NCBI GenBank assembly: GCA_009469665.1 | Contig: SSTB01000058.1 | Span: forward strand, 1-31,508 | Length of the DNA: 31,508 bases | Source: Azonexaceae bacterium | GTDB lineage: Bacteria; Pseudomonadota; Gammaproteobacteria; Burkholderiales; Rhodocyclaceae | Direction of reading: 5' to 3' | In this document: in pieces, positions 17,979-25,575 of the stretch | Numbering within the stretch: position 1 is the first letter of the stretch | Layout of the letters: every line of letters begins with the position of its first letter | Position numbers and translations under genes: made by a program | The notes under the pieces: generated by a model | Databases searched by the model: none | What the model saw: only the letters and a program-made list of their open reading frames with translations | Told to the model about the DNA's origin: nothing

Positions 17979-18587
17979 GTGAGCACGCACGCCTTCGACG
18001 AGCATCTGGCGACCAATCGCTACTTCGACCGGCATTTCGAGGCCCAGGCGGCCAAGATTCTGCCGGGGGAGTATTTCGTCACCACCCAGGACATGCTGCT
18101 GGTGACGGTCCTGGGCTCCTGCGTTGCGGCCTGCATCCGCGATGTCGATTCCGGGGTGGGGGGCATGAATCACTTCATGCTTCCCGATGAAGGCGGACGT
18201 GAAGTGCTGAGCACCTCGGCCCGCTACGGCACCTATGCCATGGAAGTGCTCATCAATCACCTCTTGAAACTAGGAGCGCGCCGCAACCGTCTGGAAGCCA
18301 AGGTCTTCGGGGGCGGAGCCGTCATGGAGAGCCTTTCGAGCAGTAACGTCGGGGTCAGGAACGCCGAATTCGTGCTCAAGTTCTTGAATACGGAAAAGGT
18401 GCCCGTCGTCGCCAAGGACCTGCTCGATTCCTATCCCCGCAAGGTGTATTACTTCCCCAAGAGCGGCCGCGTCCTGGTCAAGAAGCTGCACCGGGTGCAC
18501 AACGACACCCTCTTCAGCCGCGAGCGCGAATACAAGGCGCGGCTCACCACGGCCAAGGTGGAAGGCGATGTCGAACTCTTCGTCTAA
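17979..18587 (+). CDS. cheD: Chemoreceptor glutamine deamidase CheD
   Basis: Deamidase that converts receptor glutamines to glutamates and can cooperate with CheC-type phosphatases in other species. The 202 residues contain the Thr, Cys and His of the catalytic set in T-V-L-G-S-C-V-A-A-C and G-G-M-N-H-F, and the A-K-V-F-G-G-G-A segment. The start is taken as GTG 17979 because GAGGATC precedes it and overlaps the cheR stop region; no ATG lies near the conserved start. The protein ends GDVELFV, sharing GDVELF with the end of the short MCP at 6458-7678. No cheC lies in the window; CheZ supplies phosphatase activity instead. Confidence 0.93.
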   Translation: MSTHAFDEHLATNRYFDRHFEAQAAKILPGEYFVTTQDMLLVTVLGSCVAACIRDVDSGVGGMNHFMLPDEGGREVLSTSARYGTYAMEVLINHLLKLGARRNRLEAKVFGGGAVMESLSSSNVGVRNAEFVLKFLNTEKVPVVAKDLLDSYPRKVYYFPKSGRVLVKKLHRVHNDTLFSREREYKARLTTAKVEGDVELFV

Positions 18588-18620
18588 GGCGGCGATGACC
18601 GTCGGAATGCGCAAGAACCC

Positions 18621-19667
18621 ATGAACTCCAGGATACGCGTCCTCGTCGTCGACGACTCCGCCCTGATGCGAGGGCTACTGACCGAAATGATCGGTGCCTT
18701 CCCCGACCTCGAAGTCGTCGGGGCCGCCCCCGACGCCCAGGCAGCGCGGGAGATGATCAAGGCCCTCAACCCGGACGTGCTGACCCTGGACGTTCAAATG
18801 CCCGGCATGGACGGCCTGGTCTTCCTCGAACGTCTGATGCGTTTGCGCCCCATGCCGGTGGTCATGGTCTCCGCCTATACCGAGGCGGGTTCCGACACCA
18901 CCCTGCGCGCCCTGGAACTCGGTGCCGTCGATTTCATCGGCAAACCTCGTTCCGACGCCGGGCAAACCATGGACGAATACGCCGAGGATCTGGCCGAAAA
19001 GCTACGCGCCGCACGGGGGGCGCGGCTGCGTACCTTGCCGCCACCGGTTGCGGCGGCGCCCGTTCGGCCAAGCGGTCCCGTCAATCGAGGAGGCATCATC
19101 AACAAGATCATCTTCGTCGGAGCCTCGACGGGGGGTACCGAAGCCATCAAGCACTTTCTTTCCGGCGTGCCGGCGGACTGCCCGCCCATCCTCATCGTCC
19201 AGCATATGCCCGAGTCGTTTACCGCGTCTTTCGCCAAGCGCCTCGACAGTCTTTCCGCGCCGCGGGTCATCGAGTCCGCAGGCAACGAGCGGGTAGAGCC
19301 CGGCACGGTCTATATCGCTCCCGGTCACTCGCATCTGCGTATCCGCCGCGGGGCGTCGGGGTTCACGACCGAGTTGCTGTCCACGCCGCCGGTAAATCGT
19401 CACCGGCCGTCCGTGGACGTGCTCTTCGATTCGGCGGCCGAGGTGCTTGGGCGGCAAGCGGTGGCGACCATCCTTACCGGCATGGGAAAGGATGGTGCAC
19501 AGGGGCTTCTCCGCCTGCGCCAGGCGGGTGCCCGCACTTTCGGTCAGGATGAAGCCAGTTGTGTGGTGTACGGCATGCCGCGGGAGGCCTTCCTGGTCGG
19601 CGCCGTCGAGGAACAGTGCGGTCTGGCCGATATGGCGCGCAAAGTCCTTGCTGCGGCGGGGCGTTGA
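18621..19667 (+). CDS. cheB: Chemotaxis methylesterase/deamidase CheB
   Basis: Response-regulated enzyme that removes methyl groups from receptors and so resets them. The 348 residues consist of a receiver domain (1-125) with D11-D12 and phosphorylation site D57, a Pro/Ala-rich linker (about 135-155), and a methylesterase domain with catalytic S169 (G-A-S-T-G-G), H195 (Q-H-M-P) and D291 (G-M-G-K-D-G-A). These correspond to S164, H190 and D286 of the enteric enzyme. Upstream spacing from cheD is 33 bases, with only a weak AAGAA ribosome site. Phosphorylation by either CheA is possible. Confidence 0.96.
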   Translation: MNSRIRVLVVDDSALMRGLLTEMIGAFPDLEVVGAAPDAQAAREMIKALNPDVLTLDVQMPGMDGLVFLERLMRLRPMPVVMVSAYTEAGSDTTLRALELGAVDFIGKPRSDAGQTMDEYAEDLAEKLRAARGARLRTLPPPVAAAPVRPSGPVNRGGIINKIIFVGASTGGTEAIKHFLSGVPADCPPILIVQHMPESFTASFAKRLDSLSAPRVIESAGNERVEPGTVYIAPGHSHLRIRRGASGFTTELLSTPPVNRHRPSVDVLFDSAAEVLGRQAVATILTGMGKDGAQGLLRLRQAGARTFGQDEASCVVYGMPREAFLVGAVEEQCGLADMARKVLAAAGR

Positions 19668-19758
19668 AGGGCAGGGGCTCCCGCAAGCCCCGCGAGGCGT
19701 ATTACACTAGGGCACCATTGGCGTTTTCGGGCGCCAGACATAAAGAAGAGGAGACATC

Positions 19759-20064
19759 ATGCAGGCTAGCGTCACCAAGGAGGGAGGCAAAGCTGTCATC
19801 AAGCTTTCCGGCCGTTTCGATTTCAATACCCACCGCGATTTTCGTGCCGCCTACGAGGGCCTGGTGGGCGATGCCGCGGTCCGCGAAGTGGGCGTGGATT
19901 TTTCCGGCGTCGATTACCTGGACAGTTCGGCTCTGGGCATGCTGCTCATGCTGCGGGACAAGGTGACCGGGGCGGGCAAGGACGTCCTGCTGGTCAACGT
20001 CAGTGGCAATGTGAAGCAGGTGCTCGATATTGCCAATTTCGGCAAATTGTTCCGCATCTCCTAA
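19759..20064 (+). CDS. STAS-domain protein (anti-sigma-factor-antagonist type)
   Basis: A 101-residue single STAS domain of the SpoIIAA/RsbV type. The L-S-G-R-F-D-F strand near residues 16-22 and the D55-S56-S57-A-L-G-M-L-L motif are seen; a serine in that motif is phosphorylated by partner kinases in SpoIIAA-like proteins. An excellent AGAGGAGA site precedes the ATG. It lies 91 bases after cheB in the same direction, and no anti-sigma factor, kinase or SpoIIE-like phosphatase gene is in the window. It may connect chemotaxis with a partner-switching pathway encoded elsewhere (inference). Confidence 0.9.
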   Translation: MQASVTKEGGKAVIKLSGRFDFNTHRDFRAAYEGLVGDAAVREVGVDFSGVDYLDSSALGMLLMLRDKVTGAGKDVLLVNVSGNVKQVLDIANFGKLFRIS

Positions 20065-20154
20065 AGGAATGCCGGCTGATGGTCGATAAGCCCTTCGGGG
20101 GCAAAGTCCGCGACTGATGCGGATTTGCGGCGATTGGCCGGGATGGAATCAGGT

Positions 20155-20182
20155 TTTACCTTGCAATGAAACTGTGTATGCT
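20155..20182 (+). promoter_or_regulatory. Weak putative sigma-70 promoter before the first cheV
   Basis: TTTACC (20155-20160), a 16-base spacer and TATGCT (20177-20182), with four matches in each hexamer. It lies in the 180-base gap before cheV, where a promoter for the cheV-cheV-cheY-cheZ-cheA set would be expected. The match alone is weak. Confidence 0.25.
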
Positions 20183-20244
20183 TGAATTACCGTTGCCGGA
20201 AGAGGCTTGCCGCGGGTTCGGCGTGTCGGGAAGAGGGGTGTGGA

Positions 20245-21210
20245 ATGTCTGATCTGCTCAAGAACATCGACGCGAGAACCAAGCTTGCGGGGACCAACAA
20301 GCTCGAAATCCTGCTTTTCTTCCTGGGCGAGGATCAGCGCACCGGTCGCCGCGAAACCTACGGTATCAACGTCTTCAAGGTGCGCGAAGTGATGCGTACT
20401 CCGCCCATTACGGCGGCCCCCGACATGCCCTCGTCGGTTGAAGGCATGGTCAGCCTGCGGGGCGTTCTCGTTCCGGTCATTGATCTGGCCAGGTATTCCG
20501 GAATCACCGCGACCACACCCCGGGACATCATGATCGTCACCGAATATGCTGGGCACACCCAGGGGTTTCTGGTCGAGGGCGTCGATACCATCCTGCGCCT
20601 GGATTGGAGCAAGATGCGGGTGCCCCCCGAAATGCTCACCGCCCAGACCGGCGGTCTCGTCACCGCGGTGACCGAGCTCGACGACGGACGCCTGGTCATG
20701 ATGATGGATGTCGAACGCATCCTCTCCGAAACAACCTCCTACGATGACGAGCTCATGTACCGCAGCGTGGTCCAGGTGAATCGGCCGGAGGCCACGGTTT
20801 TCTACTGCGACGATTCCAGTGTGGCGCGCAAGCAGATTGAACGTACCCTGGCTGTAATGGGGGTCAAATCGGTTTCCGCCATCAACGGGCGGCAAATGTG
20901 GGACGAACTGGAGAAAATGGCTGCTTACGCCCAATCCATAGGCAAGCCCGCCGCTGAGCTCATCAGCCTCGTCCTTACCGATATCGAAATGCCGGAAATG
21001 GATGGCTACATCCTCACCAAGCGCATGAAGTCCGACCCGCGCTTTGCCGGCATCCCCGTCATCATGCATTCCTCTCTTTCCGGCATGTCGAACCAGAAAC
21101 TCGGCCAGTCGGTGGGGGTGGATGAATACGTGCCCAAGTTCGAGCCCCAGCGTCTGTCCGAGACGCTTTCTCGCCGCCTGATGGGCTCGGTTCCGGCCAA
21201 GGCCGCTTGA
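20245..21210 (+). CDS. cheV: CheV, CheW-receiver coupling protein (first copy)
   Basis: A 321-residue coupling protein with an N-terminal CheW-like domain (about 15-165: N-K-L-E-I-L-L-F-F-L, Y-G-I-N-V-F-K-V-R-E-V, S-L-R-G-V-L-V-P-V-I-D-L) and a C-terminal receiver (about 185-315) with C-D-D-S-S, phosphorylation site D246 in L-T-D-I-E-M-P-E-M-D-G, and a V-P-K-F segment with the conserved lysine. CheV joins receptors to CheA like CheW and is tuned by phosphorylation. The start is ATG 20245, after AAGAGGGG; the open frame extends upstream to 20182 without a better site. A second CheV follows after 18 bases. Confidence 0.95.
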   Translation: MSDLLKNIDARTKLAGTNKLEILLFFLGEDQRTGRRETYGINVFKVREVMRTPPITAAPDMPSSVEGMVSLRGVLVPVIDLARYSGITATTPRDIMIVTEYAGHTQGFLVEGVDTILRLDWSKMRVPPEMLTAQTGGLVTAVTELDDGRLVMMMDVERILSETTSYDDELMYRSVVQVNRPEATVFYCDDSSVARKQIERTLAVMGVKSVSAINGRQMWDELEKMAAYAQSIGKPAAELISLVLTDIEMPEMDGYILTKRMKSDPRFAGIPVIMHSSLSGMSNQKLGQSVGVDEYVPKFEPQRLSETLSRRLMGSVPAKAA

Positions 21211-21228
21211 CGCCGAAGGGAAGCCTCC

Positions 21229-22167
21229 ATGGAAATGGTCGAAAACAAGAATCTGCTGGACAGCGTCGATGCCCGTACCCGGCTTGCCGGGTCCAACAAG
21301 ATGGAAATCCTGCTCTTCTCCCTGGGCACCCGGGAGACTTTCGGGATCAACGTCTTCAAGGTGCGCGAGGTGGGGCGTACTCCCCACATCACCAAAACCC
21401 CCAATATGCCAAGGGGTGTCGAGGGGCTCATCTCGCTGCGCGGCAACGTTATTCCGGTGCTCTCCCTGGCACCTTTCCTTCAACTGGAGGGGCGTCCGCC
21501 CGGCTTGGGCAAGACCATGATGGTGGCCGAGTACTCCAAGCGGACTCTGGGCTTCCTCGTACAGGACGTCGATCGCATCATTCGGGTGGACTGGGAACGG
21601 GTCAAGGCTCCCGAGAGCGTGCTCACCGCCAATCAGGGACTGATCACCGCGGTCATCGAGTTGGAGAGCGGCCACCTGGTCTCCATTCTCGACGTCGAGC
21701 AGATTCTGGCCAACGCTTTTGGTGAAGCGGTCATCATCGATATTCCCCCGGCCCGGGTCGACGAGGACACCAGCGTTTTCTTCGTGGACGACTCCATCGT
21801 GGCACGGCGCAAGATTACCGAGGTGCTGGAAAAACTGGGGGTGCGCCACAAACACGCCACCAACGGTGCCGAAGCCTGGACCCGCCTGCAGGCCATCGCG
21901 GCCCACGCCCATCAGACCGGCCGCCGCATGCGGGACGAAGTCAGGCTGGTGCTGGTCGATGCGGAAATGCCCGAAATGGACGGCTATGTCCTGACCAAGA
22001 ACATCAAGAGCGACCCGCGTTTCGAGGGGGTGCCCATCGTCATGCACTCGTCGCTGTCCTCCGAGGCCAACAGGGCCATGGGCAAGTCCGTCGGCGTGGA
22101 TGCCTACGTGGCCAAATTTGACGCCGAGGCCCTGGCCGATACCCTGAGACCCCTGCTTGAACGCTGA
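21229..22167 (+). CDS. cheV: CheV, CheW-receiver coupling protein (second copy)
   Basis: A 312-residue tandem paralogue of the preceding gene with the same CheW-like plus receiver layout (F-G-I-N-V-F-K-V-R-E-V; receiver V-D-D-S-I, phosphorylation site D244 in L-V-D-A-E-M-P-E-M-D-G, V-A-K-F). The CheW part lacks the short G-E-D-Q-R-T-G-R-R insertion of copy one. The sequences have diverged throughout, so the duplication is old, and the two may serve different receptors. GAAGGGAAG lies before the ATG. cheY starts 15 bases downstream. Confidence 0.95.
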   Translation: MEMVENKNLLDSVDARTRLAGSNKMEILLFSLGTRETFGINVFKVREVGRTPHITKTPNMPRGVEGLISLRGNVIPVLSLAPFLQLEGRPPGLGKTMMVAEYSKRTLGFLVQDVDRIIRVDWERVKAPESVLTANQGLITAVIELESGHLVSILDVEQILANAFGEAVIIDIPPARVDEDTSVFFVDDSIVARRKITEVLEKLGVRHKHATNGAEAWTRLQAIAAHAHQTGRRMRDEVRLVLVDAEMPEMDGYVLTKNIKSDPRFEGVPIVMHSSLSSEANRAMGKSVGVDAYVAKFDAEALADTLRPLLER

Positions 22168-22182
22168 ACCCTGGAGTATTGA

Positions 22183-22578
22183 ATGTCCGCTGATCCCAAA
22201 ATGAGATTTCTCGTGGTGGATGACTTTTCCACCATGCGCCGCATCGTGCGCAACCTTCTGAAGGAACTGGGCTACACCAACGTCGACGAGGCCGAAGACG
22301 GGGCAATCGCCCTACAAAAGCTTCAGGCCGGCGGCTTCGAGTTCGTGGTCACCGACTGGAACATGCCCAACATGGATGGCCTGACCTTGCTGCAGACCAT
22401 CCGTTCGACTCCTAATCTGAAACACCTCCCTGTGCTGATGATCACGGCCGAGGCCAAGAAGGAAAACATCATCGCAGCAGCTCAGGCGGGAGCCAGTGGC
22501 TACATCGTCAAGCCCTTCACCGCTGGCACGCTGTCGGAAAAGCTGAACAAGATTTTTGAAAAGATGGGCCAGGGCTGA
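22183..22578 (+). CDS. cheY: CheY, flagellar-motor response regulator (second copy, E. coli-like)
   Basis: A 131-residue single receiver that, once phosphorylated, binds the FliM/FliN switch to change rotation. It is strikingly similar to E. coli Che[23 protein letters not shown], the phosphorylation site D58 in [23 protein letters not shown], and V-K-P-F. cheZ follows after 11 bases. Of the two CheYs in this window this is the better candidate for motor control and for CheZ action. Confidence 0.96.
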   Translation: MSADPKMRFLVVDDFSTMRRIVRNLLKELGYTNVDEAEDGAIALQKLQAGGFEFVVTDWNMPNMDGLTLLQTIRSTPNLKHLPVLMITAEAKKENIIAAAQAGASGYIVKPFTAGTLSEKLNKIFEKMGQG

Positions 22579-22589
22579 AAGGGTCCGAC

Positions 22590-23465
22590 ATGACCGCCAA
22601 TAACGATTCCAACGAACTGGAAGCCCTGTTCGACAGCATCGCTTCCGATTTCCAGCAAGCGGCTCCGGTAGCCGCGCCTGCGCCTGCCCCCACGCCGGCA
22701 CCGGTGCCTGCCGCCGCAGCTGTGGCAGCCGCTTCAGCCATCGGCGACAACGACGATTTGCAGTCGCTCTTCGACAGCGTGTCCAGCGAATATCACGCCG
22801 CCGCGACGCCCGAGCCGGAAGCGGCACCCGAGGCCCCCGCCGAGGGTGGATGGCCCCAGCAGGAGTCGGTGTTCAATCGCGTGGGCCACATGGCGCGGCA
22901 GTTGCACGATACCCTGCGGGAACTCGGCTACGAGAAGCTGCTGGAGCAGACTGTGAATGCCAACGTGGATGCCCAGGATCGTCTGGCCTACGTGGCCAAC
23001 CTGACCGAGCAGGCCGCCTGTCGCGTGCTTAACGCCACCGATGTCGCCGGCCCCCTCGTGGATGAAATCGAGAACGGTGCCCGGGACTTGGGCGCCCGCT
23101 GGGACAAGGTCTTCGCCAACCAGTTGGGGGTCGAGGAATTCAAGGTGCTGGCTGCCGAGACGCGGGCCTTCCTGAACCAGAAGGTGCCGGAGAAGACCAA
23201 GGCGACCCACGCCCAGTTGACCGAAATCATGATGGCCCAGGATTTCCAAGATCTCACGGGGCAAGTCATCAAGAAGATCGTCAATCTGTCCCAGGTACTC
23301 GAACAGAGCATGATGGGCCTGCTGATCGAAGTGGTGCCCGAGCAGAAACGTACGGAAGAAGTAAACAGCCTGATGAACGGCCCGGTGATCTCCGCCGAAG
23401 GGCGTACCGACGTCGTCGTCGACCAGGGGCAGGTGGACGACCTGCTCGACAGTCTCGGATTCTGA
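22590..23465 (+). CDS. cheZ: CheZ, CheY-P phosphatase with duplicated N-terminal helix
   Basis: Phosphatase that switches CheY-P off. The 291 residues (E. coli 214) keep the catalytic helix A-Q-D-F-Q-D221-L-T-G-Q225, equivalent to E. coli D143 and Q147, and end V-D-D-L-L-D-S-L-G-F, the CheY-docking peptide found at the C-terminus of E. coli CheZ. The extra N-terminal 75 residues hold two copies of a short acidic helix, N8-E-L-E-A-L-F-D-S-I and D55-D-L-Q-S-L-F-D-S-V, separated by an Ala/Pro-rich linker. The ATG has AAAGGG upstream. Further members of the same set lie 11 bases upstream (cheY) and 10 bases downstream (cheA). Confidence 0.95.
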   Translation: MTANNDSNELEALFDSIASDFQQAAPVAAPAPAPTPAPVPAAAAVAAASAIGDNDDLQSLFDSVSSEYHAAATPEPEAAPEAPAEGGWPQQESVFNRVGHMARQLHDTLRELGYEKLLEQTVNANVDAQDRLAYVANLTEQAACRVLNATDVAGPLVDEIENGARDLGARWDKVFANQLGVEEFKVLAAETRAFLNQKVPEKTKATHAQLTEIMMAQDFQDLTGQVIKKIVNLSQVLEQSMMGLLIEVVPEQKRTEEVNSLMNGPVISAEGRTDVVVDQGQVDDLLDSLGF

Positions 23466-23475
23466 GGAGAGGGCC

Positions 23476-25398
23476 ATGAGCGACTTTGGCGGCATGGAGG
23501 ATCTGCTGCAGGATTTCCTGCAGGAAGCCCACGACCTGTTGTCCGACGTGGATAACAAGCTCGTCGATCTGGAACGCATGCCCGACGATCGCGGGCTGTT
23601 GAACGACATCTTCCGCGGCTTCCACACCATCAAGGGGGGAGCCGGGTTCCTGAACGCCACTGAGTTGGTCACGCTCTGCCATCTCACCGAGAATCTTTTC
23701 GACCGCTTGCGCAACGCCGAGCTTCACCTCAGCCCGGAGCTGATGGATACCATCATGGCGGCGACCAAGGGGGTGCGGGAGATGTTCGGCGAGCTTTCCC
23801 AGGCGGTCCAGCCCCAAGCCGCCGACCCGGAAGTCCTCGCGGCGCTTCATGCCGCTCTGGGCGAAGGGGCGGCAGGGCATGCGCCAACTGCGGCGCCTCC
23901 GCCCCCGGCGGCTGCGCCGGCAGCCCCCGCCGCCGCTGCACCGGCCGCCGCGGGGGGGCCGGACTGGAACGCTCTGCATGCCGCTGCGGCTGGCCAACCC
24001 GGCACCGCACCGGCGGCCCCGGGGCCGGCCTCGGCGCCAGCCGCTGCAGCGGCAGAAATGATCGTCCAGCCTGCCGGAACACCGGCACCCGCGGCAGCGT
24101 CCGCCGCAGCGCCTTCGCCCTATGGCCGGCGTTCGACGGACAAGCCGGGTGCCAGCTCCGTCGGCCGCCGCACCGAAGAGCGTGCCCGGGAAAACACCAT
24201 TCGGGTCGATACGGCCCGCCTCGACCAGGTACTCAACCTCTCCGGCGAAATCGGGCTGACCAAGAACCGTCTCACCAGCCTGCGGGCCGACATCCTGGCC
24301 GGCAAGAGTGATTCCGAAACCCTGCACGCCCTCGATCAGGCCGTGAGCCAGCTCGATCTCCTGGTCTCGGACCTGCAGAACTCGGTCATGAAGACCCGCA
24401 TGCAGCCCATTGGCCGCCTGTTCCAGAAATATCCCCGCATCGCCCGGGATCTGGCACGGCAACTGGGCAAGGACGTCGAACTCGTGTTGGCGGGGGAGGA
24501 GACCGAGGTCGACAAGACCATGATCGAGGATTTGGCCGATCCCCTCATTCACCTGATCCGCAACGCCGTCGATCACGGCGTCGAAATTCCTCCGGAGCGC
24601 AAGGCGGCCGGCAAGCCGGAGAAGAGTCTGGTGCGACTGGAGGCTCGCCAGGAGGGCGACCACATCGTCCTCATCATTGCCGACGACGGCAAGGGCATGA
24701 GCGCTGAGCGCATCCGCGCCAAGGCCGTGGAAAAGGGGCTGATCTCGGAAGAGGAAGCCAATACCCTCGACGAACGCCAGAGTCTCAATCTCATCTTCCT
24801 GCCCGGTTTTTCGACCAAGACCCAGATTTCCGACGTCTCGGGACGCGGGGTCGGCATGGACGTGGTCAAGACCAATATCCAGAAGCTCAACGGCTCCATT
24901 GACATTCGCTCCGAGCCGGGCAAGGGATCAGTTTTCGTCATTTCCCTGCCGCTGACGCTGGCCATCCTGCCGGTGCTGCTGGTGCTCCTCGGGGACCAGC
25001 CATTCGCATTGCCGCTGTCCCTGGTGCGCGAAATCCTGCCCATCGAGTACGACAAGATTCAGGAAGTGGGCGGCAAGGAAACCCTGGTGGTGCGTGGCGA
25101 GGTTCTGCCCGTCATCTCCCTGGCACGCCTATTGGGCTGGCCCCTGGATCGCCACCCCGAGTACGGGGTCTTCATGCAGACTGCGGAGCGCAGCTTCATT
25201 CTAGGAGTCGACAGCTTTGCAGGGCGAGACGACGCGGTCATCAAGTCCCTGGAAGACTTCCGTCCGCGGGGCGTGGCCGGCGTCACCACCCTGTCCAATG
25301 GCCAGATCGTCCTCATCCTGGATATGAAGGAATTGCTCAGTGACCTCGGGCAGCATCCGGACGTCGACCGTGGCATGAGGGCCCTGCAATTGGCTTGA
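23476..25398 (+). CDS. cheA: Chemotaxis histidine kinase CheA (short form)
   Basis: A 640-residue second CheA. The HPt domain has H50 in F-H-T-I-K-G-G-A-G-F. The position where CheA normally carries the CheY/CheB-binding P2 domain is filled by an Ala/Pro-rich linker of about 100 residues (130-230), so P2 appears to be missing. Then come the dimerization domain (L-N-L-S-G-E-I-G-L), the N box (H-L-I-R-N-A-V-D-H-G), G1 (A-D-D-G-K-G-M), G2 ([10 protein letters not shown]) and a CheW-like C-terminal domain. All catalytic parts are intact. GAGGAG precedes the start. A hairpin 24 bases after the stop closes the cheV-cheV-cheY-cheZ-cheA set. Confidence 0.95.
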   Translation: MSDFGGMEDLLQDFLQEAHDLLSDVDNKLVDLERMPDDRGLLNDIFRGFHTIKGGAGFLNATELVTLCHLTENLFDRLRNAELHLSPELMDTIMAATKGVREMFGELSQAVQPQAADPEVLAALHAALGEGAAGHAPTAAPPPPAAAPAAPAAAAPAAAGGPDWNALHAAAAGQPGTAPAAPGPASAPAAAAAEMIVQPAGTPAPAAASAAAPSPYGRRSTDKPGASSVGRRTEERARENTIRVDTARLDQVLNLSGEIGLTKNRLTSLRADILAGKSDSETLHALDQAVSQLDLLVSDLQNSVMKTRMQPIGRLFQKYPRIARDLARQLGKDVELVLAGEETEVDKTMIEDLADPLIHLIRNAVDHGVEIPPERKAAGKPEKSLVRLEARQEGDHIVLIIADDGKGMSAERIRAKAVEKGLISEEEANTLDERQSLNLIFLPGFSTKTQISDVSGRGVGMDVVKTNIQKLNGSIDIRSEPGKGSVFVISLPLTLAILPVLLVLLGDQPFALPLSLVREILPIEYDKIQEVGGKETLVVRGEVLPVISLARLLGWPLDRHPEYGVFMQTAERSFILGVDSFAGRDDAVIKSLEDFRPRGVAGVTTLSNGQIVLILDMKELLSDLGQHPDVDRGMRALQLA

Positions 25399-25421
25399 TT
25401 CACCTTTGAGGTCAACGGCTT

Positions 25422-25443
25422 AACGGGGGCTTCGGCCCCCGTT
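25422..25443 (+). terminator. UUCG-loop terminator after the second cheA
   Basis: A perfect 9-bp stem AACGGGGGC / GCCCCCGTT closed by the very stable TTCG tetraloop, followed by CTCATTT. The T tract is poor, so termination may be partial or need help. It separates the che genes from the flhB promoter region. Confidence 0.68.
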
Positions 25444-25521
25444 CTCATTTAGGGGTTTACCGTCCTGTCATGGACTTACCGGTGGCATCCTCGAAACCAA
25501 TTAAAAAATAACGGCTACCTA

Positions 25522-25549
25522 TTTAATTTTCTTGAATTTTTCCTATAAT
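25522..25549 (+). promoter_or_regulatory. Putative promoter of the flhB-flhA-flhF-flhG-fliA operon
   Basis: A perfect TATAAT (25544-25549) lies 26 bases before the flhB ATG, with a weak TTTAAT (25522-25527) 16 bases further up, inside the most AT-rich stretch of the window (about 25498-25550). The A/T tract upstream could act as an UP element. The -35 match is poor, so an activator may be needed. No sigma-54 or sigma-28 consensus was found here. Confidence 0.45.
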
Positions 25550-25575
25550 AGCCGCAAGCAACCTGCGAAGCGGCC

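Noticed and set aside
19633..19651. TGGC...TTGC pattern resembling a sigma-54 promoter before the STAS gene
   Set aside because: The GG to GC distance is 14 bases and not 10, so it cannot act as a -24/-12 element.
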